50,977 bases of DNA from Planctomycetota bacterium. Lineage in GTDB: Bacteria; Planctomycetota; Planctomycetia; Pirellulales; Lacipirellulaceae. The notes under the pieces are model-generated. The model was not told the origin of the DNA and did no database searches. It saw only the letters and a program-made list of their open reading frames with translations. Below are positions 8,888-17,482 of the stretch, one piece after another. The position numbers and the translations under genes were made by a program. The first letter of the stretch is position 1, and every line of letters begins with the position of its first letter. Location of the stretch: contig JAJDEF010000039.1 of the NCBI GenBank assembly GCA_029259945.1, positions 1-50,977 on the forward strand. Reading direction: 5' to 3'.

Positions 8888-10024
8888 TCAAGGCAAAACG
8901 GATTCTTTTTCCACCCGCAATTGCATGATGACGTCCTTAACCAAACCAGTGAATGTGTTGGGATCGCTTTCAGGAACAATGCGATCTCGCATCGGGTGGG
9001 TGTACCAACTTTGGAGGATGTAGCGGTCAGGGCGACCACCTCGCTCGTGGTAGAGGGCGATAAACTTGCGTGTCTCCTGACAAAATAGCTCGGCCGAGCT
9101 TGCACCGCCACGCTGTGAGTTGAATATCAAATTGAACTCCAGGTCATGCTCTCGAACATAGTTTTCTACGTCCAGCACTCGGGCAATCCAGTCGATCGAT
9201 TTTGGGTTGTAAGTCATTCCTGGCGATTTAACTTCGCCGATTGCATAGTCATACGGATTGTCGACCGTGAAGCCGCGGAGTGGTGCTTTATGCTTTTTTG
9301 CTAGACGTACTATGGCTTCAAGGGCAATAAAGTAATCTCCCCATCCATCGTTTCCCCAATAAGAGATCTCACCGCGGTATCCCCAATTCGGAAAATTAGT
9401 CAGTGCGAAAAACTCGATGTCAGGATAAGCCTCTTGGACCAGTTTCATGTATTGCACAAAAGCTTCTGCGCACTGTTCGATAGAGGAAAAACCGTTCCCA
9501 CCACCTGCGGGGTGTAACATGTGGTGGATAGGTCCATCCACGTCAAAAAACTGGACCTTTCCACCGAGTGCCTCGACACGCTGCAGTCGGGCAATTTCAG
9601 ACTTGGCCGCTCGAATGGCATAAGTTTCGTCGAATGGCCCCGGCTCACCGCACATATTGTCCCATTGCGGCTGATGGCTTGCCCTGGGGAAGCAGCACTT
9701 CTCGATGATCATTGGGATTTTGTGCTCATTGAGCACCGCGATGATATTTTGCAGTGCACCAGGCGCATCGACGCCACCCTGAAATGGCCACTTCTTGGCT
9801 TCTCTGTCGATCTGTTGCGTCCATAGTTTCACACCATCGACATGCTGCTTGACAAAATCCCATGCAGCCCCTGGTTCAACAAGCACATCGGCCGGCAAGA
9901 TTGCCATCCAAACCTCAGGTGCTCTTGCACTATATTCTGGCTCGGTGCTTGCCGCCGGTTGGATGGCGTAGAGCGGTAGAAAAAAAACTGCAATGGTGAT
10001 GAAACGAAGAAGTAGTTTGTTCAT
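8888..10024 (-). CDS. secreted hypothetical protein, TIM-barrel-like
   Basis: About 378 residues with an N-terminal signal peptide (MNKLLLRFITIAVFFLPLYA). The mature part has alternating strand/helix blocks with conserved-looking acidic and aromatic residues at strand ends (VKLWTQQID, MIIEKCC, VQFFDVDGPIHH, EFFALTNFPNWGY, GFTVDNPYDY, FNLIFNSQ), as in glycoside-hydrolase-like barrels. The open frame extends 27 codons further upstream, but the signal peptide begins at the Met at 10024, which is preferred. No specific family was recognised and no catalytic pair can be assigned. It is convergent with the thioredoxin-like gene, 55 bp apart. Confidence 0.72.
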   Translation of the reverse strand: MNKLLLRFITIAVFFLPLYAIQPAASTEPEYSARAPEVWMAILPADVLVEPGAAWDFVKQHVDGVKLWTQQIDREAKKWPFQGGVDAPGALQNIIAVLNEHKIPMIIEKCCFPRASHQPQWDNMCGEPGPFDETYAIRAAKSEIARLQRVEALGGKVQFFDVDGPIHHMLHPAGGGNGFSSIEQCAEAFVQYMKLVQEAYPDIEFFALTNFPNWGYRGEISYWGNDGWGDYFIALEAIVRLAKKHKAPLRGFTVDNPYDYAIGEVKSPGMTYNPKSIDWIARVLDVENYVREHDLEFNLIFNSQRGGASSAELFCQETRKFIALYHERGGRPDRYILQSWYTHPMRDRIVPESDPNTFTGLVKDVIMQLRVEKESVLP

Positions 10025-10259
10025 GATTGGTTTCGTAAATTCTTTATAATCGGGATTTTCAAATGGGATTTGCCTGTGACCGCCTGGGCTCGGAAGGTGT
10101 CCCATTGTAATGGCATGCCCCTCTCCCGAGTCTAGTGCACCGGATTTTTTCTAATTTTCTTGATCGCAGCTCGAGTGTGTGTTCTTTCCTTAGAATTCGC
10201 TCATTCAAGATCAACGTGGAGGCCCCACGTGCACGACCTCTCGAGCATTACCTCACTTG

Positions 10260-11933
10260 TTATCTACGCCGAGAAACAATCAGAGACAGGGTAGCAGACA
10301 ACAGGAGGACCAAGGCGCTTGGCTCGGGTACGGCAGCAGTTGCCGAGGCAGTGGCTGGAGCCGGTATGCCGAATTGTGACTGCCATACCTCCAGATCGAG
10401 GCCATCGACGTTTCCATTATTCTTGGCATCGCCTTGGCTATGTAGCGTACCCGTACCAAAATTCCGTTGCCAAGTAAGGAAGTCGGTCCCGTCTCGATCG
10501 CCGTCGCCATCGAAGTCAGCATTGTTGAGTTTCGCGTCAGGGTTGATCAGTACGGTAAGCGAGGCGTTGGTGCTCTGGTTGGTGGTCAGAAGAATGCTGC
10601 CGGGGTTGAAATCTAGCAAATCGGATATATCGAGAATTCCTGAGCTTTCCGACGAGCCGCTGATCCCGGCCGTATCGCCAATCAAGGTCAGGTCCGTACC
10701 ATCGGGTGCGTTCATCCAGATCTCACCATTGCTATTGTCTTCGTTGACGAAGATGAGGCCGTCAGAATAGATGGTACCACCCAGGACCGTAGGTTCCGAC
10801 CACTCGACGTTGTCGGGATCACCAAAAGTGCCGAGGGTGTTGCTCACGTCGTTTTGGGTTTTGGTAATCGAGAAACTTGACCCAGCAGCGCTAAAACTGC
10901 CAGCTCCAAAATCCAAATCAAAATCAAAGGTGAAGAGACCAAAGTTTTGGTTGCCCAAGACAGCTTGTGTAGGATCGCTAGGGCTTGTGTCTACGTCTTC
11001 AAACTTGGTAGCGGTCAGCGCATCGGCGACAGTAGTATCAATAGTCCCATCGGTCGATGTTCCACTGGTTGGTAGCACATCATTGAGATAGTAGTAACTG
11101 CCATAGGCTAAACCGTTGCGGGCGAGGAAGTCATTCGACACGTTTCCATTGGCATCTTTGCCTTTTTCGCCGATGTAAATCTGCAATCTTGACGTTCCGC
11201 CATCCGGAGAAAGTAGCATAGCGACGTGGTCTGTTTCACCGGTATCGAGTAGCGCTGCATTTTCCCACGAGTCACGAGGCATGCCGCCGATGCCGCCGCT
11301 GGCGCTGCCTGCCACGTCGCTAACCTGGTAGAAGTCGCGGTTGTCGAGATCTAAGGCGAACAGACGATTGAACGAGAAATTACCAAAACCCTCTTCGCCG
11401 GTGATGTAAACGTTGTCGACAAATCCGCGATCTAAACCAAACGTGTTGGGGAGATACGACTGGCCAGAACAAAAACGATGGAAGTTGGTATTGGTTGTGT
11501 CTGATGTGTTGGTCCAGGTAGCACCACCATCGCTACTCCAACGGTCGTAGGCCTGTCGGGCTGAGGTAACAAAACTGCCGCCTCCCGTAGTGCCACCGCT
11601 AATCATATTGCTGATCGCGGTTCTAAAGCTTGGCAGGTCGAGATTTACCTCGCTGATTGCGGCGTCGGAAATCTCGTGATTGACCTGCACGCGCAGCGTT
11701 GATGCATCGGGTAGCGAGGCACCGAGACCGTCGAAGGTGGTGAGCATCGACCAACTAAAGCCGTCTCCCGTTGGATTATCGCCCGTAGTAATGACCTCAA
11801 AAGCTTTCCAGCCATTGCGAGGGTTGACGCGTAGAGTACCGCCATCCAATGCCATCGCAAGTGGAGCCCACGTAGTTATCGACAGCGCTATCGCACCCAA
11901 AAATAGCGTCGACTTACACGTCTTGACATTCAT
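10260..11933 (-). CDS. PEP-CTERM protein with DUF839/PhoX-like body and dockerin-like repeat
   Basis: The 557-residue protein has a signal peptide (MNVKTCKSTLFLGAIALSITTWAPLAMA), a body resembling the DUF839/PhoX beta-propeller (PTGDGFSWSMLTTFDGLG, VQVNHEISD, EDNSNGEIWMNAPDG), and a dockerin-like Asp/Asn-rich pair (about 463-515; DFDGDGDRDGTDFLTWQRNFG). It ends in a PEP-CTERM tail: VPEPSALVLLLS, hydrophobic helix, then SRRR. PEP-CTERM proteins are sorted and processed by an exosortase, which is not in this window. PhoX enzymes hydrolyse phosphate esters using calcium; whether this one is catalytic cannot be judged. It is monocistronic, with large gaps on both sides. Confidence 0.82.
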   Translation of the reverse strand: MNVKTCKSTLFLGAIALSITTWAPLAMALDGGTLRVNPRNGWKAFEVITTGDNPTGDGFSWSMLTTFDGLGASLPDASTLRVQVNHEISDAAISEVNLDLPSFRTAISNMISGGTTGGGSFVTSARQAYDRWSSDGGATWTNTSDTTNTNFHRFCSGQSYLPNTFGLDRGFVDNVYITGEEGFGNFSFNRLFALDLDNRDFYQVSDVAGSASGGIGGMPRDSWENAALLDTGETDHVAMLLSPDGGTSRLQIYIGEKGKDANGNVSNDFLARNGLAYGSYYYLNDVLPTSGTSTDGTIDTTVADALTATKFEDVDTSPSDPTQAVLGNQNFGLFTFDFDLDFGAGSFSAAGSSFSITKTQNDVSNTLGTFGDPDNVEWSEPTVLGGTIYSDGLIFVNEDNSNGEIWMNAPDGTDLTLIGDTAGISGSSESSGILDISDLLDFNPGSILLTTNQSTNASLTVLINPDAKLNNADFDGDGDRDGTDFLTWQRNFGTGTLHSQGDAKNNGNVDGLDLEVWQSQFGIPAPATASATAAVPEPSALVLLLSATLSLIVSRRR

Positions 11934-12468
11934 CAGAAAAAGACCCTCCCGAAACTCGTTTCACAGGCATTACTCGACTTTGATAAAGCATTAGGCAGTC
12001 TAGCTGGTAGCTATAGTTTAAGAAAATTTAGGTGGTGAAACCGTTAGAGGAGCTAGTCTAAGGTTCGCATAATGCCTGCTTTTCAGCGACATCCTCAATC
12101 GCGTCGGCTAAATCGCGTGCCAATGCAACGACGTTCCCCAAGAAATACGGGTTTCAAGAAGACTCAGGCGAATTCATTTTAACACTCACATTTTGTAGAT
12201 TCTTCAAGGGCGTGGCGGTTCACTGTTGCTAGCGGTTCGTGTTGTTGGAAAAGAAAACACGACAAAACGTGTAAAACTAACGTGCATCTCAAAATGGCCC
12301 GCCCCTTCGCACCTTTGGCACATAAATCGCGTAATTAACCTGACGTTCTTATCATCAAGCTACTAGGCTTGGGCCAATGGTTTGCTAGGATCGGCGCAAT
12401 GCAGCGGCCGCTAGCACTCATATTCACAAAAGAGAGGGTCGGGAAGGGATTTCCGGGAACACAGTTCG
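11934..12468. other. 535-bp intergenic region without a recognised feature
   Basis: This stretch separates the divergent PEP-CTERM gene from the small membrane-protein gene. It is AT-richer than the coding DNA and must hold the promoters of both, but no clear promoter, hairpin or repeat was recognised. Confidence 0.5.
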
Positions 12469-12750
12469 ATGGATTACCTCACAGGATTTGGATTGGCTTG
12501 GATTGCGATCCACGTATTAGGAATTGTCGCTTCCTGGGTGGTTCGTATGCAATTAGGCAACCGCTACGAAGGGCTCGCTCAACTTGGCTTTCTTGTCTGC
12601 TTGCCAACGATTGCGATCACGACTGTCGTCGGTTATCACTTTTGCATGGAAATATGGCCCCTGTCCGCCATCACGCTCTGCTTGATGATCGTGATGGCGA
12701 TATTCGATCTTGGAAACGCGAATCCAATGCACGCAAACATGGAACTTTGA
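12469..12750 (+). CDS. small integral membrane protein, hypothetical
   Basis: A 93-residue protein is composed almost entirely of three hydrophobic segments (about residues 3-24, 38-56 and 62-82) joined by short polar loops (MQLGNRYEG), ending in a polar tail. A longer frame overlapping on the same strand (12369-12788) is Arg/His-rich and not protein-like, so this frame is preferred. No good ribosome-binding site is visible. The family was not recognised; a role in the inner membrane is all that can be said. Confidence 0.55.
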   Translation: MDYLTGFGLAWIAIHVLGIVASWVVRMQLGNRYEGLAQLGFLVCLPTIAITTVVGYHFCMEIWPLSAITLCLMIVMAIFDLGNANPMHANMEL

Positions 12751-13002
12751 AGCCGCGTCAGCTGCTCCCCCTCCTGAAAGGTTGCTAGCACTTCAAGATG
12801 GTGGCCGCAAAGTGAACGTGTTTTTCCTCCCTTAACACTTCACCACCCAATCATCGGCAAAATCGGAAAAAAGCTCCCTTTCCTCACCACTCTCTGCCGA
12901 AACAGCTTATCAGACGAACCAATGCGTCTGTAAAGCAGCGCTAAGCATTCCGCAAGAACGGCTGGCGACCTGCAGTAAGAAATTTTCTCAGGAGGGGGAC
13001 CC

Positions 13003-13782
13003 ATGCGGAGCATTATTTTTAGCCTAACGATGGCTATAGCAGTCACGGGATTAGCAGCCCCAACAGGCAATGCTGCAACACACGATCAAAACCTGGCCCA
13101 GGTCATCGCCAGGGATCTCAAACAGGACGGTCGACTCAAAGACTACCGTGTCGGCGTCAAATACAAAGACGGCGTAGCTTGGCTGACCGGCACCGTGACA
13201 AGCGCACACCAGAAGCAAGTTGCTGAGCAGATTGCTCGAAATAGCGACGGCGTCATGCACGTTGTCAGTAAGCTAGAAGTTGAAGGTGCTGACTTTTCAG
13301 AGGCTTTGACCGATGGCGATTTCCAAGTCGCTAGCAATCTGCAGGCGGCACCACGTCGCCGAGCGACTTCGCGACGTCACACTGCGAGCCGACGTGCTGG
13401 CAACAACATGCCTGTCCCTTATGCTCGCCGTGGCCAAGGGGTACAACGTACCAACTACAGTCGCCCAGCAAACTACTGCCCCGATGGCAGATGTGGTGGG
13501 GCCGGTGCCGGCATGCCTCCCGCAGCCATGGGCAATGGGATGCCCGGAGCAAGCGGCCAAGCCGTAAGCTACGACAATCCCCAGATGCCTGGCTATGCAT
13601 GGCCCAGCTATGCTGCATCGCCGAACTATGCTGCTTTGACTTATCCGAAGCAGTATTCGGCCTCAGCCTGGCCCTACATCGGTCCATTCTATCCGTACCC
13701 ACAAGTCCCGCTCGGATGGCGCAAAGTCACCTTAGAATGGGATGACGGCTGGTGGTTCCTCGACTTCGCAGACAGTAAGTAG
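13003..13782 (+). CDS. secreted BON-domain protein
   Basis: The 259-residue protein begins with a signal peptide (cleavage near GNAATHD). One BON domain follows (about residues 27-100; HDQNLAQVIARDLKQDGRL, VAWLTGTVTSAHQKQVAEQIA, VVSKLEVEG). BON domains bind phospholipid or other envelope components. The rest is an Arg-rich segment, a Gly/Pro/Met-rich linker and a Tyr/Pro/Trp-rich C-terminus, all low complexity. AGGAGGGGG 5-13 nt before the ATG is one of the strongest ribosome-binding sites in the window, and an intrinsic terminator follows the stop. This suggests an abundant, monocistronic envelope protein. Confidence 0.85.
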   Translation: MRSIIFSLTMAIAVTGLAAPTGNAATHDQNLAQVIARDLKQDGRLKDYRVGVKYKDGVAWLTGTVTSAHQKQVAEQIARNSDGVMHVVSKLEVEGADFSEALTDGDFQVASNLQAAPRRRATSRRHTASRRAGNNMPVPYARRGQGVQRTNYSRPANYCPDGRCGGAGAGMPPAAMGNGMPGASGQAVSYDNPQMPGYAWPSYAASPNYAALTYPKQYSASAWPYIGPFYPYPQVPLGWRKVTLEWDDGWWFLDFADSK

Positions 13783-13812
13783 TCTGCGAAGCGAGAATTT
13801 GAAAACTAGACC

Positions 13813-13855
13813 ACACCCCTCGTCAGCTCCATGGGCCGACGAGGGGTGTTTTTCT
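13813..13855 (+). terminator. intrinsic terminator of the BON-domain gene
   Basis: ACACCCCTCGTC at 13813-13824 pairs with GACGAGGGGTGT at 13838-13849, a perfect 12-bp stem, followed by TTTTCTT. It lies 31 bp past the stop codon. Confidence 0.92.
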
Positions 13856-14110
13856 TAGGCCCTACTTCTTCTTCGTAGAGGCTCTGTCTACCTAATTGCC
13901 GCCAATGCCAGCAGCTAGCTCCTAGGGTCGTTTTTTCCGGCACAATCAGAAAAATCCGCAAGTTTCCCCTAGCTTCACACGATAACACTACCATCGACTT
14001 ACGTACTCGTACCTGGGAAGAAAACCATTCGGTCTCAAGCAAAGATTGCACGGACGATCGAGTGATCCAGGTTTCCAACTGATTCAATGGATGGGCATAA
14101 GGTGGATTTG

Positions 14111-14698
14111 ATGTCTCGACCAAACCAATTCACAACCTCGACAATAGCTCTTCTGCTGGCGATCTGTTCGCTGTCAACAAGTGGCTGTTATTGGGGCTTA
14201 CCAACCATCGGACCTAGCTTAGCCCCCTTTTCGATTCCCATTCCTGTGAGTCCCTACTTCCAAAAAAAGAAGGAAGATCAGCACTGGCAAAAAGAGCGGT
14301 ACGACCGCGTCCCCATTCTTGGCCCACTGACCTCTGGTGCCGAACCGGTCGCACTCGATCCTCCTAGCGACGACGAAGTCATGCGAGCCTTAGAAAAAGC
14401 ACGGCCTGTGCAAGGCGGCGTTCCATTTCTGCATGAGCATAATCGCAACAACGTGCGAATCGTGAAAGAAAAAATCTCCGACTACATCGATCCGCCACGG
14501 GTTTATCCCATGATCGGTCCGGCTCAACAACACCATGCCCACTACAAATGCACCGTTTACTTCGAAGACGTCCGCCGCAGCGGCTGGCCAGTGCCACACA
14601 CACTGCGAGACGAGGATGCTCGCGAGGTACTCTACGTCGACCATAACCATCTGCACATGGTCGGCAATGTCGATACAGGACAGCAAAGTCCTTACTAA
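14111..14698 (+). CDS. lipoprotein, hypothetical
   Basis: About 195 residues. The N-terminus is a lipoprotein signal: hydrophobic stretch STIALLLAICSLSTSGC with a lipobox-like sequence ending in Cys, so lipid anchoring is expected. The mature part is Pro/Tyr-rich with no recognised domain, and ends in a more regular segment containing YKCTVYFEDVRRSGWPVPH. The frame is open from 14087, but ATG at 14111 is favoured because AAGGTGG lies about 6 nt upstream and the signal begins there. A terminator follows directly. Confidence 0.78.
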   Translation: MSRPNQFTTSTIALLLAICSLSTSGCYWGLPTIGPSLAPFSIPIPVSPYFQKKKEDQHWQKERYDRVPILGPLTSGAEPVALDPPSDDEVMRALEKARPVQGGVPFLHEHNRNNVRIVKEKISDYIDPPRVYPMIGPAQQHHAHYKCTVYFEDVRRSGWPVPHTLRDEDAREVLYVDHNHLHMVGNVDTGQQSPY

Positions 14699-14726
14699 AC
14701 ATCGATCGGTTATCAAACAAACGACT

Positions 14727-14768
14727 GGCTTGCCGAAGCTCATGGGTTTCGGCAAGCCTAATTTTTTT
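14727..14768 (+). terminator. intrinsic terminator or attenuator just before the TPR gene
   Basis: GGCTTGCCGAA (14727-14737) pairs with TTCGGCAAGCC (14748-14758), a perfect 11-bp stem with a 10-nt loop. TAATTTTTTT follows. It ends 17 bp before the next start codon, so it both closes the lipoprotein gene and sits in the leader of the operon below. Confidence 0.88.
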
Positions 14769-14784
14769 CGGGGACGAAGCGATC

Positions 14785-16107
14785 ATGCACAGGCTCTCCC
14801 GGCATTTTTTTGCGGCGGCACTTGTTGGGGCAATCTGCCAGCTAAGCATCGGGGCCTCAACAGAAGAGTTGGGCGTACCCGACGCCTCAAATTCTTCCAA
14901 TCAGTCAGCCTCAGAAAAGCTATTGGATGAGGCGGTCGGCTTAGAACGAGACGGACGTTACGATCCGGCGCTGGCTGCCTATCAGGAGTTGCTCGACAAG
15001 CACACTTCGGGCGCTACGCATGAAGAAACGCTGAGGCGAGTCGCACGATTGCATGCAAAACTTGCCCAATATCCAATGGCACGCAAGCGATGCAAAGAAT
15101 TTCTCGACACTTATCCGAATTCAGGTTCTAGGGCCAAAGTGCTCGCGAAGTTGGCATGGCTTGAAAATCGTTTAGAAAATCGCCAAGCCGCGACAGAAGC
15201 CTTTGCTGAACTGCACGCAAAGTTCCCCCAAAGTGCCCAAGCTCCTGATGCTGCCTATTGGTTGGCCCTCAACGCAGCCGATGAAAAGGATAGCGAACAG
15301 GCACATCGCTATACCGACTGGTTGCTAGAGAATCTCGCCAATCAAACCGGCGAACGAGCACACAAACTTTGGGGGCAAGCCCTTTGCCTTAAATGCCTGC
15401 TAGAAGCATCCGACTCCCGTTGGCAAGCAATACGTGTGCTGCTACGCAATACGGGCGACCGACTCAAGGATGAACCAACGCGAGCACGCACCGCGTTCTG
15501 GCTGGCAGAAGCTGAGTTTCGCACAGAAAACTATGACCAAGCGAGAAACCTATTTAAGAAATTGAAGCTACAGATTACCGGACTGGATGAACCGTGGGTA
15601 GCCATGGTGCCCCTACGGCAAGCTCAACTAACAGCACGACGTCAGCAATGGACCGAAGTCCTGAAATTATTGGATGGCTTTGACCAGAAGTACCCCGAAT
15701 TTGAATTGGACTACGAAGTCGACTACCTGCGTGGCCGAGCACTCGCAGGACGAGCCGAAATGACGGCAGCACGCGAAGCCTACCACCGAGTTCTTTCGAA
15801 TACGTCAGCACAAAAAAAAGAAACCGCCGCGATGGCGCAATGGATGATTGCAGAAACCTACTTCCACCAGCACGACTATGCCCGCGCAAAAGAGATTTAC
15901 TTAAAAGTGATCGAGCGACACACTCAGCCAGAGTGGCAAGCACGAGCAGCCTTGCAAGCGGGAAAGTGTTGGGAGCTAGAGGGCCGTTGGGATAAAGCAA
16001 AATCGCTTTACTCTACAGCGCTCCATCGATGGAGCGGGTCAGAATCAGAAAATCAGTTACAAGTCAGGCTGAAATGGGCTGCTAGCCAAGTGACAAAAAG
16101 ACGTTAA
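14785..16107 (+). CDS. secreted TPR-repeat protein
   Basis: The 440-residue protein has a signal peptide (HRLSRHFFAAALVGAICQLSIGA) followed by helical repeats of the tetratricopeptide type through most of its length (EAVGLERDGRYDPALAAYQELLDKH; ARLHAKLAQYPMARKRCKEFLDTYP; AEAEFRTENYDQARNLFKKL; AETYFHQHDYARAKEIYLKVIERH). It resembles YbgF/CpoB-like periplasmic adaptors that accompany Tol systems, and it is the first gene of the operon with ExbB and ExbD homologues, touching exbB with no gap. A scaffold role for the channel complex is inferred from that context. GGGGA lies about 11 nt upstream of the ATG. Confidence 0.85.
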   Translation: MHRLSRHFFAAALVGAICQLSIGASTEELGVPDASNSSNQSASEKLLDEAVGLERDGRYDPALAAYQELLDKHTSGATHEETLRRVARLHAKLAQYPMARKRCKEFLDTYPNSGSRAKVLAKLAWLENRLENRQAATEAFAELHAKFPQSAQAPDAAYWLALNAADEKDSEQAHRYTDWLLENLANQTGERAHKLWGQALCLKCLLEASDSRWQAIRVLLRNTGDRLKDEPTRARTAFWLAEAEFRTENYDQARNLFKKLKLQITGLDEPWVAMVPLRQAQLTARRQQWTEVLKLLDGFDQKYPEFELDYEVDYLRGRALAGRAEMTAAREAYHRVLSNTSAQKKETAAMAQWMIAETYFHQHDYARAKEIYLKVIERHTQPEWQARAALQAGKCWELEGRWDKAKSLYSTALHRWSGSESENQLQVRLKWAASQVTKRR

Positions 16108-16941
16108 ATGAACCGCTCAAAAAATTGCAGGATGCGCAAAATGTTAGCCAAACGGATACGACGTTCGACTTGCTCTGCAATCAGTTGGTTGTCGGTCGTT
16201 GCAAGCAGTTCGGTTTGCTTTGCACAAGCAACGACCCCCAATATACTGGAACCTGCCGCACCGTCCAAAAGCCTTTGGGATTTGCTCTGGGCAGGCGGGC
16301 CACTGTTGTTACCCATTGCGCTCTGTTCGTTTGTGTTGGTCTTGGTAGTGTTTGAACGAGCCTTCAGCCTTCGCCGCAGCCGAGTGGTCCCACGCTTATT
16401 CTCTGAACGATTCTTGCTGCAAATCGGAGAAGGCGCGCTAGACCGAAGCGAGGCACTCAAACGCTGTAAAGAAAACGATAGCCTCATCGCAGATGTTTAT
16501 GCTGCCGCCATTCGCCGATGGGGCAAGCCTGCCGTCGAGGTCGAACAAGCCGTACTCGACGAAGGCGAGCGCGCCGCGAATGATATGCGTCGTTTCTTGC
16601 GCGTCATTAATGGAGTGGCCACCGTCAGCCCGTTGATGGGCCTGCTCGGAACCGTTTGGGGAATGATGGAGGCGTTCGAGGCCATTGCCGGCAGCTCGGC
16701 GATGGGGCGTCCCGAACTACTAGCCGGCGGCATCGGCGGTGCCCTGCTCTCCACAGCGGCGGGACTCTCGGTCGCTATCCCGGCCTTAATTCTCTATCTC
16801 TGGTTTGTCGGCCGTGTCGATACCCTCGTCATGGAAATCGACCGCCGAGGGCAAGATCTAGTTCATCTCATTTCGGCCGAAGCCCTCGACGAACGTCGCT
16901 CGCGCGGCACCCGGCCCAGCAAAAACAAGAAAGCCGCATAA
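16108..16941 (+). CDS. exbB: MotA/TolQ/ExbB proton-channel protein
   Basis: The 277-residue protein has an N-terminal signal-like stretch (about 15-35) and three membrane segments: about 55-80 (PLLLPIALCSFVLVLVVFE), 165-195 (GVATVSPLMGLLGTVWGMM) and 212-238. The GLLGTVWGM motif and a Thr/Ser-lined second helix are typical of ExbB/TolQ. These pentamers conduct protons with ExbD/TolR and drive energy transfer across the envelope. The start codon directly follows the TPR gene's stop, so translation is coupled. The extra N-terminal signal-like sequence is common in planctomycete and bacteroidete versions. Whether it serves a Ton- or Tol-like role cannot be told from this gene alone. Confidence 0.92.
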   Translation: MNRSKNCRMRKMLAKRIRRSTCSAISWLSVVASSSVCFAQATTPNILEPAAPSKSLWDLLWAGGPLLLPIALCSFVLVLVVFERAFSLRRSRVVPRLFSERFLLQIGEGALDRSEALKRCKENDSLIADVYAAAIRRWGKPAVEVEQAVLDEGERAANDMRRFLRVINGVATVSPLMGLLGTVWGMMEAFEAIAGSSAMGRPELLAGGIGGALLSTAAGLSVAIPALILYLWFVGRVDTLVMEIDRRGQDLVHLISAEALDERRSRGTRPSKNKKAA

Positions 16942-17044
16942 AGAAAATGTGAAATGTTTGATCGATAATTGCTGATCGAAGACCTAAAGGTTTCTCCCGT
17001 TTTCACATCATCCATCATAAATCTCACATCAAACATCCCCCCCT

Positions 17045-17476
17045 ATGCCACTTAAAACGCAACAAGACGAGCAGCCGACGCTGAACTTGACGCCGATGAT
17101 CGACGTTGTGTTCCTGCTGATCATCTTTTTCATGGTGGCTACCAAGTTTTCTGAGATGGAACGCAACATCGAATTAGAGCTGCCTGAAGTAGCAGCGGCA
17201 AAGGCTCTCACTTCTGCCCCAAAACAGCGGGTAGTCTCGGTCTACGAAGATGGTCAAGTCGCGTTGGATCGAGAAAAAGTTTCGCTCAAAGAGCTCACCC
17301 GTCGACTTGCGGCCGCTCAGCGGGAATATCCTGAACTGAGTGTCGTCATCCGAGGGGACGCCACCTGCGCGTTTCAGTACGTTGCCAGAACACTGGCAGC
17401 GTGCAAGGAGGCGCACATTGCGGACTTAGGAATTACCGTACGAATTGCTGAGAGCGGTCGAAGTAAGACGCGTTAG
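17045..17476 (+). CDS. exbD: ExbD/TolR biopolymer transport protein
   Basis: The 143-residue protein has the standard layout: cytoplasmic N-terminus ending in LNLTPMIDVVFLLIIFFMV, with the single membrane helix and its conserved Asp (about residue 20) that carries protons, then a periplasmic domain (about 45-140) with VVIRGDATCAFQYVARTLAACKEAHI. It pairs with the ExbB homologue 103 bp upstream. Six bases separate it from the downstream toroid gene. The 103-bp gap contains two stretches related to TGAAATGTTTGA in opposite orientation, possibly a minor hairpin. Confidence 0.94.
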   Translation: MPLKTQQDEQPTLNLTPMIDVVFLLIIFFMVATKFSEMERNIELELPEVAAAKALTSAPKQRVVSVYEDGQVALDREKVSLKELTRRLAAAQREYPELSVVIRGDATCAFQYVARTLAACKEAHIADLGITVRIAESGRSKTR

Positions 17477-17482
17477 AAATTG

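Noticed and set aside
12369..12788. 139-codon plus-strand frame overlapping the small membrane protein
   Set aside because: Its product is Arg/His/Cys-rich and not protein-like, while the overlapping 93-codon frame encodes clear membrane helices.
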